Shown piece after piece: positions 1 to 7,400 of a stretch of DNA of 43,869 nucleotides. The notes beneath the pieces were generated by a model that saw nothing but the letters and a program-made list of their open reading frames with translations, did no database searches and was not told where the DNA came from. Both the position numbers and the translations under genes were made by a program. Location: NCBI GenBank assembly GCA_014360465.1, contig JACIXQ010000011.1, positions 1-43,869 of the forward strand, in the 5' to 3' direction. Position 1 is the first letter of the stretch; each line of letters starts with the position of its first letter. This stretch comes from a bacterium. GTDB taxonomy: Bacteria > Armatimonadota > JACIXR01.

Positions 1-147
1 AGTTTCTCTTATTCAGAAAAACCACCACTGGCTCCCCTCGCTATCATAGGGAGCAGTGGTTTTCTGGAAATTTCCCTTAACCTCGCTTCCGCTCGGGACC
101 TACTGAAGTTGGAAAAAGGCGACAAAGTGGAAATCAAGCTTTTTTAA
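1..147 (+). CDS. Probable SAM hydroxide adenosyltransferase (DUF62 family), C-terminal fragment
   Basis: The reading frame is open from base 1 and ends at TAA 145-147, giving 48 residues of a protein that begins outside the window. The residues around GSSGFLEISLNLASA, then LLKLEKGDKVEI, match the C-terminal beta-barrel of the DUF62 family (SAM hydroxide adenosyltransferases, relatives of fluorinase and chlorinase), which usually reads S-G-x-L-E-I-A then G-N-A, a Leu pair and G-D-x-V. Family members hydrolyse S-adenosylmethionine to adenosine and methionine in the cytoplasm. The Ser-Gly-Phe-Leu-Glu stretch is visible; the catalytic residues lie upstream and cannot be checked. The last 14 bases overlap the end of a convergent small gene. 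The assignment rests on a short fragment. Confidence 0.6.
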   Translation, partial: SFSYSEKPPLAPLAIIGSSGFLEISLNLASARDLLKLEKGDKVEIKLF

Positions 148-301
148 GCAACTCATCTACTTTCTCCAATTTCTCCTTACACTGCTTGATAAGGGAATTG
201 AATTCCCTACTCTCCGAATTTGAAAAAACAGTCCATAATATAAACCCACCAATAACTCCTCCCGCTATGAAACAAGAAAGAAGAACTTTGCCCGCTCTCA
301 T
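134..301 (-). CDS. Small single-span membrane protein coupled to the response regulator
   Basis: This 55-residue frame is easy to overlook. It starts with ATG at 301 inside the stop of the response regulator (ATGA overlap 298-301), a strong sign of translational coupling, and ends with TGA at 134-136. The product has a short positive N-terminus (MRAGKV), one glycine-rich hydrophobic span at about residues 6-26, then a charged Lys/Glu-rich tail (about 35-54) likely to form a short amphipathic helix. This layout resembles YtxH/Gly-zipper-like small membrane proteins, but no family can be named with confidence. By position it may work with the response regulator. Confidence 0.55.
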   Translation of the reverse strand: MRAGKVLLSCFIAGGVIGGFILWTVFSNSESREFNSLIKQCKEKLEKVDELLKKA

Positions 302-702
302 ATCTCGTACCGTTTCTCTATATCTTCCTCCTCCATACTTCTGAAAATCCTGCGAACGAAGCTTATAAGCTCAAACGGGCTAAAAGGCTTGGTTAGGTAG
401 AGCGTCACACCCGATTGCCAACCGCGGAAAACATCTGCATCCTGCGCTTTGGCGGTGAGCATTATCACGGGAATATCGCGAGTCTTGGGATTAGCTTGCA
501 ATCTCTGCATAACTTCGAAACCGTCCATCTGTGGCATCATAACATCCAATATTATCAGGTCGGGTTTTTCCTGCTCAACCTTTTCCAATGCTTCCTTGCC
601 GTCGTAGGCAGTCACTACTTCATAACCGGCATGTTCCAGATTAACCTGGACCAGCCGTACTATAGGCTTCTCATCATCTACAACTAAAATCTTCTTGGGC
701 AT
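298..702 (-). CDS. Single-domain response regulator (CheY-like receiver)
   Basis: The 134-residue product is one receiver domain with no output domain. The acidic pair Asp9-Asp10 follows a beta-strand (ILVVDDE), the phospho-acceptor is Asp53 (ILDVMMP), the switch Thr is Thr83 (MLTAK) and the conserved Lys is Lys105 (LTKPF). It should be phosphorylated by a histidine kinase and act by protein contact; the kinase is not in the window. The start is ATG at 702, preceded by a strong AGGAGG site and a near-consensus promoter. A charged tail (about 121-134) follows the domain. The next gene, a small membrane protein, starts inside its stop codon. Function as a receiver is certain, the process it controls is unknown. 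Confidence 0.93.
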   Translation of the reverse strand: MPKKILVVDDEKPIVRLVQVNLEHAGYEVVTAYDGKEALEKVEQEKPDLIILDVMMPQMDGFEVMQRLQANPKTRDIPVIMLTAKAQDADVFRGWQSGVTLYLTKPFSPFELISFVRRIFRSMEEEDIEKRYEI

Positions 703-731
703 AACCTCCTCCTTTTTATTTGTTTTTTTCT

Positions 732-759
732 ATTATATATCTATAACACTGGATGTCAA
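732..759 (-). promoter_or_regulatory. Sigma-70-type promoter of the response regulator operon
   Basis: On the minus strand TTGACA (754-759) is followed after 16 bases by TATAAT (732-737). Both boxes are perfect consensus. The predicted transcription start lies about 20 bases before the AGGAGG site of the response regulator. Confidence 0.75.
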
Positions 760-840
760 TAAACAAAATAAAAATTCCTGAGTTTGCTTAATTTGTTGAT
801 AGTATCCCGCTTGGTAAGATTTATTTTTAAATGAGTATGT

Positions 841-868
841 TTGTCAATTTTAAAATCAAAAGTAGAAT
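841..868 (+). promoter_or_regulatory. Probable promoter of cysE-mnmA-nadA
   Basis: TTGTCA (841-846), a 16-base spacer and TAGAAT (863-868) lie just before the cysE ATG at 883. The expected transcription start is near 875, so the untranslated leader would be only about 8 bases. No Shine-Dalgarno is visible, consistent with a nearly leaderless mRNA. A TTG at 841 in the same frame would lie inside the promoter and is therefore unlikely to be the start. Confidence 0.5.
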
Positions 869-882
869 TATATAAAACAGTT

Positions 883-1527
883 ATGCTGGAGACACTTAAA
901 GCTGACATTAAAGCAGTTTTTGAAAGAGACCCAGCAGCGAGGAATATCTGGGAAGTCCTTACATACCCAGGGTTGTGGGCGATAATCTTCCATAGAATCG
1001 CCCATCTCCTCTGGGAATCCAACCTTCGTTTCCTTGCCAGGCTTATCTCCCAAATAAGCAGATTCCTCACGGGAATAGAGATACATCCTGGGGCGAAAAT
1101 AGGAAAAGGCTTCTTTATAGACCATGGTATGGGCGTGGTTATTGGAGAAACCACCATCATTGGCAATAATGTCACCCTCTATCAGGGGGTTACTTTGGGC
1201 GGAACTGGTAAGGAGAAAGGCAAACGCCATCCTACTATAGACGATGATGTTGTTATCGGTGCGCAGGCTGTTCTTCTTGGACCAATATATATAGGCAAGG
1301 AAGCAAGGATAGGAGCGGGGTCGGTTGTTCTAAAATCGGTTCCTCCAAACTGCACAGTGGTGGGCGTTCCCGCCCGCATCGTGCGCAGAGAGGGGAAAAG
1401 GGTCCCTCCCCTTGAACATGCTAAATTGGGAGACCCTCTGGAAGAATACCTCAGAAATCTGAGCAGACGCATCGCAGAGTTGGAGGAAAAGGTCCAGGAG
1501 TTAGAAGCAGAGTTGAAAAATGGCTAA
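883..1527 (+). CDS. cysE: Serine O-acetyltransferase
   Basis: CysE transfers acetyl from acetyl-CoA to L-serine, giving O-acetylserine for cysteine synthesis. The 214-residue product has the helical N-terminal SATase region ([14 protein letters not shown]), then a left-handed beta-helix of hexapeptide repeats from about residue 60 ([18 protein letters not shown]). The catalytic His of the DHG motif, the [20 protein letters not shown] segment and the GKRHPTI loop are all present. The C-terminus ends in a Glu/Lys-rich coiled coil rather than the longer tail of enterobacterial CysE, as in the short Bacillus-type form. I chose ATG 883 over an in-frame TTG at 841 because the latter overlaps the promoter. 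The last 8 bases overlap mnmA. Cysteine supply and tRNA thiolation in one operon make sense, since both concern sulfur. Confidence 0.93.
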   Translation: MLETLKADIKAVFERDPAARNIWEVLTYPGLWAIIFHRIAHLLWESNLRFLARLISQISRFLTGIEIHPGAKIGKGFFIDHGMGVVIGETTIIGNNVTLYQGVTLGGTGKEKGKRHPTIDDDVVIGAQAVLLGPIYIGKEARIGAGSVVLKSVPPNCTVVGVPARIVRREGKRVPPLEHAKLGDPLEEYLRNLSRRIAELEEKVQELEAELKNG

Positions 1528-2560
1528 GGTCCTTGTAGCAATGAGTGGAGGCGTTGACTCCTCGCTTTCCGCATATCTTTTACTCCAAAAAGGTAACGAA
1601 GTTATCGGAGCGACCATGAACCTTACGGGTTCTGACACCGAGTCTATAAAGTCTGCCAAAAGCGTAGCAGATTTCCTCGGCATACCCCATTATGTTCTTT
1701 CATTTAAAGATATTTTTCAGAAAAAAGTCCTCCAACCATTTATAGAGGGATATATCCGTGGCAGGACACCTAATCCTTGTGTTCTATGCAATAGGCACAT
1801 AAAATTCGGCATCCTTTGGGATAAAGCGAAAGAACTTAACTGCGAATTCATCGCTACCGGGCACTATGCTCGTATTGGAAAGGATTCTTTGGGTAGAAGC
1901 GTCCTGATGAAAGGAAAAGGTAAGAAGGAACAATCTTATTTCCTTTATAGGATAAATCCCAATTTACTTAACCACATAATTTTCCCCCTCGGGGATTGGG
2001 ATAAAGAGGAAGTGAGGATAAAAGCAGAGGAAATTGGTCTGCCAGTGGCTAAAAGGAAGGAAAGCCAAGACCTTTGTTTCATAAAAGGGGGCAATTACCG
2101 CCAGTGGTTAAAGGAGATTATACCTGAGGCTTTTCTGAAAGGTCCCGTAATAGATACAAAGGGCAACTTGCTTGGTTGGCACCAGGGAATTGCTAACTTC
2201 ACTATCGGGCAAAGAGAAGGACTTGGTTTGTCGCTCGGCAAACGCTATTATGTTAAGGAAATACAAGCGGAGAAGAATACTTTGGTAGTGGGAACTGAGG
2301 ATGAAATAATGGCAGAAGCAATAATGGCAAACGATTTGAACTGGTTAACAGACCCACCAGAAAATGGAGAAGAGTTGAAAGCTAAAATCAGATACGCTTC
2401 TCCCGAAAAAAAAGCGAGAGTTTATTTAGAGGGCGATTTTTTAAAAGTGGAATTCATAGAACCAGTAAGAGCCCCCGCAATTGGACAATCAGTTGTTTTA
2501 TATAGAGACCAAATCTTAGTTGGAGGAGGAGTAATTTGCAGAGTATATTGGACGAAATAG
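1520..2560 (+). CDS. mnmA: tRNA-specific 2-thiouridylase
   Basis: MnmA puts sulfur on U34 of tRNAs for Lys, Glu and Gln, using ATP and a persulfide relay. The 346-residue product has the PP-loop SGGVDSS at residues 9-15 for ATP, the TPNPCVLCN segment with Cys87 (catalytic) and Cys90, the GHYARI motif at about 114-119, and the second active-site cysteine Cys186 in SQDLCFI. The GQREGLGL segment and a C-terminal beta-barrel complete the usual architecture. It overlaps cysE by 8 bases and nadA by 25, so the three are surely cotranscribed. Nothing appears truncated. Confidence 0.96.
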   Translation: MAKVLVAMSGGVDSSLSAYLLLQKGNEVIGATMNLTGSDTESIKSAKSVADFLGIPHYVLSFKDIFQKKVLQPFIEGYIRGRTPNPCVLCNRHIKFGILWDKAKELNCEFIATGHYARIGKDSLGRSVLMKGKGKKEQSYFLYRINPNLLNHIIFPLGDWDKEEVRIKAEEIGLPVAKRKESQDLCFIKGGNYRQWLKEIIPEAFLKGPVIDTKGNLLGWHQGIANFTIGQREGLGLSLGKRYYVKEIQAEKNTLVVGTEDEIMAEAIMANDLNWLTDPPENGEELKAKIRYASPEKKARVYLEGDFLKVEFIEPVRAPAIGQSVVLYRDQILVGGGVICRVYWTK

Positions 2561-3438
2561 AAAAATTAAAGAAGGAAAGAAAAGCGGTAATTCTTGCTCA
2601 TAACTATCAACCTCCCGAGATTCAGGATATAGCCGATTTCTCCGCTGATTCTCTGGAATTAGCAAGACACAGTATGACCATAGACGCCAAAGTGATTGTG
2701 CTCTGTGGTGTGCGATTTATGGCGGAAATGGCCTATATTCTCAACCCAGACAAGCTTGTCCTCCTCCCGGATGAAACTGCTGGTTGCCCATTGGCAGATA
2801 GCATTACTCCACAAGATGTAAGACATTTAAGAGATCAATATCCCGACGCAATCTTCCTTGCCTATGTTAACACCTCCGCAGCGGTTAAAGCGGAATGCGA
2901 TATTTGCTATACATCCGCGAATATATTGGAAGTGATATCAAAGCTCCCTAAAGATAGAAAATTGGTCGTGCTTCCAGATAGAAATCTCGCCCGCTGGGCA
3001 AGGGAGAAAACACAGAGGGAGATAATATCCTGGCAAGGTGAATGCCCAGTCCACCAAGCAATTAATAAGGAAGGAATAATTAAAGCTAAAGCCAATTTCC
3101 CTCATTCTGCTGTTATGGTTCATCCCGAGTGCAAAGAGGAAGTTGTAGGTATAAGTGATTTTGTAGGCGGAACAGGAGGAATGCTTCGCTTTGCCAAAAC
3201 GACTGACTATCAAATTTACATTGTGGGGACAGAGAAAGATATGTGCCATAAATTGAAAAGGGAAATTCCCCAAAAATTGTTCATACCAGCCAATGAAGAA
3301 GCGATATGCGAGGATATGAAAAAAACGAATCTTTCTAAGGTCCTTTGGTCACTACAGACACTTAGCCACCAAGTAATTTTAGATGACGATATAAGACAAA
3401 AAGCAAAAAGGGCTATTGATAAGATGTTCTATCTCTAA
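2536..3438 (+). CDS. nadA: Quinolinate synthase
   Basis: NadA condenses iminoaspartate with dihydroxyacetone phosphate to quinolinate for NAD synthesis, using one [4Fe-4S] cluster. The 300-residue product is the short thermophile type. Cluster ligands are inferred as Cys84 (TAGCPLAD), Cys170 (WQGECPVH) and Cys258 (EEAICEDM), close to the spacing in Pyrococcus NadA. AHNYQPPEIQDIADF and the HPEC segment are family signatures. The start is TTG at 2536: a GGAGGAGGAG site ends five bases before it and no ATG fits. The gene overlaps the end of mnmA by 25 bases. nadB and nadC are not in the window. Confidence 0.95.
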   Translation: MQSILDEIEKLKKERKAVILAHNYQPPEIQDIADFSADSLELARHSMTIDAKVIVLCGVRFMAEMAYILNPDKLVLLPDETAGCPLADSITPQDVRHLRDQYPDAIFLAYVNTSAAVKAECDICYTSANILEVISKLPKDRKLVVLPDRNLARWAREKTQREIISWQGECPVHQAINKEGIIKAKANFPHSAVMVHPECKEEVVGISDFVGGTGGMLRFAKTTDYQIYIVGTEKDMCHKLKREIPQKLFIPANEEAICEDMKKTNLSKVLWSLQTLSHQVILDDDIRQKAKRAIDKMFYL

Positions 3439-3473
3439 TAATTAATTCGCTTTTATTATTGCTTGTTTACTTG

Positions 3474-3489
3474 CAAGGAAGTATCCTTG
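3474..3489 (+). promoter_or_regulatory. Perfect inverted repeat overlapping a -35 box, possible operator
   Basis: CAAGGA (3474-3479) and TCCTTG (3484-3489) are perfect complements around a 4-base centre. The right arm covers the first three bases of the -35 box at 3487-3492. A bound repressor there would block the promoter of the glycosidase gene. It could also act as a small hairpin after nadA, but no T-run follows. Confidence 0.35.
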
Positions 3490-3515
3490 AAATGATTTTT
3501 ATGATTTGATAATAT
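3487..3515 (+). promoter_or_regulatory. Probable promoter of the secreted glycosidase at 3552
   Basis: TTGAAA (3487-3492), a 17-base spacer and TAATAT (3510-3515). The predicted start near 3522 leaves a leader of about 30 bases holding the GGAGGAGGAG site (3537-3546). This separates the glycosidase from the cysE-mnmA-nadA operon. Confidence 0.5.
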
Positions 3516-3551
3516 TTGGGCAGAAAAATCCACATTGGAGGAGGAGTAATT

Positions 3552-4751
3552 ATGAAATTTAGCCCAATTTTGTTGCTCTGCATAGCTCTTGTGGGTAGTG
3601 TTATCATAGTGGGCAGTAAGGCTGAATATCCTTCTAATCCATATGTTCGCTGGAGAAAAGGACCTCCCAAGGATCCAAAGTTCTTCCCAATAGCTGTCTG
3701 GTTGCAGAATCCCGATAACGCAGAGCGCTATAAGTCCGCTGGTTTTAACCTCTATGTAGGGTTATGGAAAGGACCAACTGAAGAGCAGTTGGAGAAACTG
3801 CGAAAAGCAGGAATGATGGTCATTTGCGAGCAAAACGAGGTAGGTTTGAAGCATAAAGATGACCCAATTATAGTGGGATGGATGCACCAGGATGAGCCAG
3901 ATAACGCTCAAGTCGTAGGGCAAGACCCTCAAGGGAATCCAATTTATGGAGGACCTGTCCCTCCCACAAAAATAGTAGAGTTTTACAAAAAGATGAAATC
4001 CAACGATCCCGACCGCCCCGTGCTTCTAAATCTCGGGCAGGGCGTTGCAAATGATTCCTGGATTGGGCGAGGACCCGGCGCTCACCCTGATGACTATTTT
4101 ACCTATGTCAAGGGCTGTGATATCGTTTCCTTCGATGTATATCCTGTGGCGGGATTAAACGATGAAAATCTCCTCTGGTATGTAGCCAAAGGAGTTATAA
4201 GGCTACTTTCCTGGGTCAACTGGAACAAATCTACAGATGGAGATAAAATCGTATGGACCTGCATTGAATGCACCCGGATAAGCAATCTGGAGAAAAAGCC
4301 GACTCCCCACCAGGTTAGAGCAGAGGTATGGATGGCTCTCGTAAGTGGTGCTCAGGGTTTGATATACTTCGTCCATCAATTTGAGCCGAAATTTGTGGAA
4401 GCGGGTCTTTTTGAAGACCCCGAAATGGTGGCGGAAGTAACAGCCATCAACAAACAAATACACGAATTGGCTCCTGTGCTTAACAGCCCTACCCTTATTG
4501 ATGCCTTGGAGGTTAAATCGGAAAATCCCGATGTCCCTATCCACACAATGGTTAAAAAACATAGAGGAGCAACCTATATCTTCGCCGTGGCGATGAAAAA
4601 TGCACCTACAAAAGCTATTTTCCAACTGAAGGAATTTAAACCAACGCTAAAAGCGGAGGTTTTGGGAGAAAAAAGGAAAATAGAGGTGATAAACGGACGA
4701 TTTGAAGATACTTTCGCACCTTACGATGTTCATATCTATTATCTTCCCTGA
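3552..4751 (+). CDS. Secreted TIM-barrel glycoside hydrolase-like protein
   Basis: The 399-residue product starts with a signal peptide (about residues 1-24, hydrophobic stretch ILLLCIALVGSVIIVGSKA). The start is ATG 3552, eight bases after the end of GGAGG-type repeats at 3537-3546; an upstream in-frame TTG at 3516 lacks a site and would bury the signal. The body reads as a (beta/alpha)8 barrel of the glycosidase clan A type. GWMHQDEPDN around Glu115 looks like the acid/base strand and VWTCIECT around Glu239 could carry the nucleophile. FDVYPVAG near 195 and a small C-terminal beta domain (about 310-399) follow. I cannot assign a GH family or substrate. Its 3' end overlaps the convergent fumarase gene by 13 bases. 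Confidence 0.75.
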   Translation: MKFSPILLLCIALVGSVIIVGSKAEYPSNPYVRWRKGPPKDPKFFPIAVWLQNPDNAERYKSAGFNLYVGLWKGPTEEQLEKLRKAGMMVICEQNEVGLKHKDDPIIVGWMHQDEPDNAQVVGQDPQGNPIYGGPVPPTKIVEFYKKMKSNDPDRPVLLNLGQGVANDSWIGRGPGAHPDDYFTYVKGCDIVSFDVYPVAGLNDENLLWYVAKGVIRLLSWVNWNKSTDGDKIVWTCIECTRISNLEKKPTPHQVRAEVWMALVSGAQGLIYFVHQFEPKFVEAGLFEDPEMVAEVTAINKQIHELAPVLNSPTLIDALEVKSENPDVPIHTMVKKHRGATYIFAVAMKNAPTKAIFQLKEFKPTLKAEVLGEKRKIEVINGRFEDTFAPYDVHIYYLP

Positions 4752-5614
4752 TCGATAGATTCTATCTCTTGCCTGGATAGGGTGTCGCTTGCTATTCTCG
4801 TCGCATAGCATTGAACACATAAAGCAACGGGTAATGTCGCGATGTGGCAGGGAGCGGTTTCCAAGCTGACTCCAAGGCAGGTCAATTTGCCCCCCACCCC
4901 ACCGGGTCCAATGCCAAGATTGTTTATATCCATCATAAGATCTCTTTCCCAAATACCCATTTCCTTTCCCTTTACCCAATTCAATATTGCCTTTTTGGCA
5001 AGATAAGCGGATGTTTCCATTGTTCCTCCTATTCCGAGCCCAATGATAAGGGGTGGACAGGCGTTCCACGCTGTGCTTCTCAGAGTCTGAAGGACAAACC
5101 TGCGTACTCCATCCTCTCCTTCCGCTGGGGAAAGCATCTTTAATGCAGAAGCATTCTCCGAACCTGCTCCCTTCAACATTACATCTATTTCTAAACCACT
5201 TCCGCTACCCTGCTCTATATGGACGACAGCCGGCGTGTTATCCCTCGTGTTCACCCTGCTAAACGGATGTGAAACAATAGATGCTCTTAGCAAAGATTCA
5301 TTATAAACCGTTCTAACCGCTTCATCCACATAAACTTGCACATCAGCTGGAAGACAGACATCCCTGCCCACTGTGAAGAATACGATAACATAGCCGGTAT
5401 CTTGGCAAAGTGGTAAATTTTCCTGCTGGGCAATCTGGGTGTTTTCCAGTAGCTGTTGGAGTATCCAACGAGCATTCTCAGAGGTTTCCTCTTCTGCCCT
5501 TTTGCGAAGTTCCTCATAATATCTGGGATGAAGGGAGACACTCGCCTTCTTCACAAGTTCATATACTTTATTCCTGATAAGAGAAGGATGAACCAGCGCT
5601 CTCTCCTCGTTCAT
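4739..5614 (-). CDS. Class I fumarate hydratase, alpha subunit (or related tartrate dehydratase alpha)
   Basis: Class I hydratases of this family use a [4Fe-4S] cluster to interconvert fumarate and malate, or dehydrate tartrate. The 291-residue product is the full alpha (N-terminal) half: LPLCQDTGY with Cys70, the [15 protein letters not shown] segment (115-129), [16 protein letters not shown] with Cys186, and [20 protein letters not shown] (237-256). Cys70 and Cys186 fit two cluster ligands; the third is one of the later cysteines. The beta subunit, normally the next gene, is absent here: the following gene is convergent and unrelated. Start ATG 5614 lies inside the stop of the isocitrate dehydrogenase gene (ATGA overlap). 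The exact substrate cannot be read from sequence alone. Confidence 0.88.
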   Translation of the reverse strand: MNEERALVHPSLIRNKVYELVKKASVSLHPRYYEELRKRAEEETSENARWILQQLLENTQIAQQENLPLCQDTGYVIVFFTVGRDVCLPADVQVYVDEAVRTVYNESLLRASIVSHPFSRVNTRDNTPAVVHIEQGSGSGLEIDVMLKGAGSENASALKMLSPAEGEDGVRRFVLQTLRSTAWNACPPLIIGLGIGGTMETSAYLAKKAILNWVKGKEMGIWERDLMMDINNLGIGPGGVGGKLTCLGVSLETAPCHIATLPVALCVQCYATRIASDTLSRQEIESIDQGR

Positions 5615-6660
5615 TCGGCAAGCTTATCTATAATCGCATCTGTCATCTCCGTGGTGGTTGCGTTTCCACCGAGGTCATAGGTAACCCATTTCCCCTCGGA
5701 AATAACCATTCTCACTGCCCGTTCTATTTTCTCTGCCGCTACTTTTTCCCCGAGGTAATCAAGCATCATTGCGGCAGATAATATCGTGGCGGTTGGATTA
5801 ACCTTATTCATTCCTTTGTATTTAGGAGCACTGCCGTGGACAGGCTCAAAAACCGCCGCTTCATCCCCTATATTCGCACCCGGAGCTACTCCCAATCCCC
5901 CGATAAGCCCAGCGCAGAGGTCCGAGAGTATATCGCCATAAAGATTGGGCATCACCAAAACATCATATAGGTGAGGCTTCTGGACAAGTTGCATAGCCAT
6001 ATTATCAACCAACCGTTCCTCAAATTCTATTTGAGGAAATTCCTGCGCCACCTTTCTCGCAGCTTCAAGAAACAGCCCATCGGTGAACTTCATTATGTTT
6101 GCCTTCGTCACACAAGTTACCTTCTTCCTGTTGTGCTCAATCGCATACTGGAAAGCAAACCTGACTATCCTTTCGGAGGCATAGAAGGAAATAGGCTTCA
6201 AAGTGATGGCTGAATCTTCTCTGACCTTCCCATTACAAAGCTCTATTATCTTCCTCGCTTCCGCTGAGTTTGGAGGGAATTCAACCCCAGCATATACATC
6301 CTCCGTGTTTTCCCTCACCACGATGAGGTCTATGTTCTGGAAAGGAGTGTTAGTCCCCGGTATAGAACGGGCTGGACGCACGCAGGCGTATAAATTCAAA
6401 AGCTGCCTCAGCAGAACATTTACCGACCTATAGCCACCGCCTATGGGTGTTGTTATCGGTCCTTTAAGGGCAACTTTATTCCTTTTAATTGATTCAAGCG
6501 TATCATCGGGAAGGGGCGTGTTGTATTTCTCTATCGCTGGTTCCCCCGCTATTTTCTCTTCCCATTCAATTTTTACTCCCGTAGCATCCACAACCTTCCT
6601 CGCTGCGTTTGCTACATCCGGTCCTATACCATCTCCGGGAATAAAGGTCACTCTATGCAA
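5611..6660 (-). CDS. Isocitrate dehydrogenase (NAD-type, isopropylmalate dehydrogenase superfamily)
   Basis: The 349-residue product belongs to the beta-decarboxylating dehydrogenases. [11 protein letters not shown] opens the Rossmann-like domain. [19 protein letters not shown] (74-92) holds the Ser and Asn positions that recognise isocitrate, and [13 protein letters not shown] is typical of isocitrate rather than isopropylmalate dehydrogenases (compare [10 protein letters not shown] in leuB at 30015). Metal-binding Asp residues occur in NLYGDILSD and cofactor contacts in HGSAPKYKG. It would make 2-oxoglutarate in the cytoplasm. NAD preference and a homoisocitrate activity remain possible. 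The start is TTG 6660, seven bases after an AGGAGG site. It sits between a LeuD-like subunit and a fumarase subunit, supporting a TCA-branch role. Confidence 0.85.
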   Translation of the reverse strand: MHRVTFIPGDGIGPDVANAARKVVDATGVKIEWEEKIAGEPAIEKYNTPLPDDTLESIKRNKVALKGPITTPIGGGYRSVNVLLRQLLNLYACVRPARSIPGTNTPFQNIDLIVVRENTEDVYAGVEFPPNSAEARKIIELCNGKVREDSAITLKPISFYASERIVRFAFQYAIEHNRKKVTCVTKANIMKFTDGLFLEAARKVAQEFPQIEFEERLVDNMAMQLVQKPHLYDVLVMPNLYGDILSDLCAGLIGGLGVAPGANIGDEAAVFEPVHGSAPKYKGMNKVNPTATILSAAMMLDYLGEKVAAEKIERAVRMVISEGKWVTYDLGGNATTTEMTDAIIDKLAE

Positions 6661-6677
6661 CTTGTTTCCTCCTTTCG

Positions 6678-7187
6678 TTATTCTTCCATTGCGAATCCCT
6701 TATACTTCAAAAGATGGGGGACTAATCCACCATCTTGGAGAAGCTTCTGCATAAATTGGGGAATTGGATTGAAGGAAATTTGCTCGCCCTTTTTCAAAAG
6801 GGTGATTACACCCTTATCAAGGTCTACTTCCAAGGGTTCACCATCTTCTATAATATCTGTATCCACTTCTATAAGGGGTAAACCGATGTTGAACGAGTTA
6901 CGATAAAATATCCTGGCGAATGATTTAGCTACGACACAGGATATACCCGCTGCTTTTAAGGCACGTGGTGCTTGTTCCCTTGAAGAACCACAACCGAAAT
7001 TCTTTCCCGCCACAATAATATCTCCCTCTTTTACTTTCTCGTAGAAATGAGGGTCTAAATCCTCGAATATATGGCGCGCCATCTGCGATATATCCTCAGT
7101 CTGAAATTTGTAGCGCCCCGAAATGATGTAGTCGGTGTTAATATCATCGTCTATCGGCAAACGTCTCGCATATCCTTTTATTACCAT
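6678..7187 (-). CDS. Aconitase/homoaconitase/isopropylmalate dehydratase-type small subunit
   Basis: The 169-residue product is the swivelling small subunit that joins an iron-sulfur large subunit. [20 protein letters not shown] opens the fold, [21 protein letters not shown] is the family signature, and [21 protein letters not shown] follows. The substrate-specificity loop after GR reads YKFQTEDIS, unlike the AVYLTS loop of the leuD in this window, so a different substrate is likely. No large subunit lies beside it; the only one in the window is leuC at 28288. With isocitrate dehydrogenase 17 bases downstream, citrate/isocitrate is the simplest guess. Start ATG 7187 follows GGAGG by about 8 bases. 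Confidence 0.85.
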   Translation of the reverse strand: MVIKGYARRLPIDDDINTDYIISGRYKFQTEDISQMARHIFEDLDPHFYEKVKEGDIIVAGKNFGCGSSREQAPRALKAAGISCVVAKSFARIFYRNSFNIGLPLIEVDTDIIEDGEPLEVDLDKGVITLLKKGEQISFNPIPQFMQKLLQDGGLVPHLLKYKGFAMEE

Positions 7188-7222
7188 TTTTAGACCTCCC
7201 ATAAATTATTATCTCTTTATAA

Positions 7223-7252
7223 AGTATACATAATTACCTATGCTTGGGGCAA
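7223..7252 (-). promoter_or_regulatory. Probable promoter of the LeuD-like/isocitrate dehydrogenase/fumarase operon
   Basis: On the minus strand TTGCCC (7247-7252) is followed after 18 bases by TATACT (7223-7228). It is divergent from the trpB2 promoter in the same 213-base interval. Confidence 0.4.
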
Positions 7253-7307
7253 ATGAGAAAGGCTTTACTATTTCTATTTAAGAGTGAAAATCCCGTTTTG
7301 TTGGATT

Positions 7308-7330
7308 AATGTAATATCTGAGGTTACATT
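7308..7330. promoter_or_regulatory. Perfect 7-base inverted repeat upstream of trpB2, possible regulator site
   Basis: AATGTAA (7308-7314) and TTACATT (7324-7330) are exact complements with a 9-base centre, giving about two helical turns in total. The repeat ends 3 bases before the -35 box of the trpB2 promoter, a common place for a dimeric regulator. It could act on either divergent operon. Confidence 0.4.
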
Positions 7331-7333
7331 TAT

Positions 7334-7362
7334 TAGACAGCCTTTTTATCGTTGATTATAAT
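7334..7362 (+). promoter_or_regulatory. Promoter of trpB2-nfnA-nfnB-CBS-purE
   Basis: TAGACA (7334-7339), a 17-base spacer and a perfect TATAAT (7357-7362). The predicted start near 7369 leaves a leader of about 32 bases with the AAAGGAGGA site at 7381-7390. Confidence 0.6.
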
Positions 7363-7400
7363 TCAAGAAACAGTATTAGCTGAAAGGAGGATAACACCGA

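Noticed and set aside
756-1175. A 139-codon minus-strand frame over the start of cysE
   Set aside because: It overlaps the beta-helix coding part of cysE antisense and has no family resemblance.
4203-4625. A 140-codon open frame on the minus strand inside the glycosidase gene
   Set aside because: It is antisense to a gene with signal peptide, ribosome site and barrel motifs; its translation has no recognisable domain.
4647-5069. A 140-codon frame overlapping the end of the fumarase alpha gene
   Set aside because: Same strand, other frame, Cys/Arg-rich shadow of the fumarase sequence; no start signal.
7188-7400. Possible T-box or trp leader upstream of trpB2
   Set aside because: No T-box core sequence, no run of Trp codons and no antiterminator hairpin; the predicted leader is only about 32 bases.
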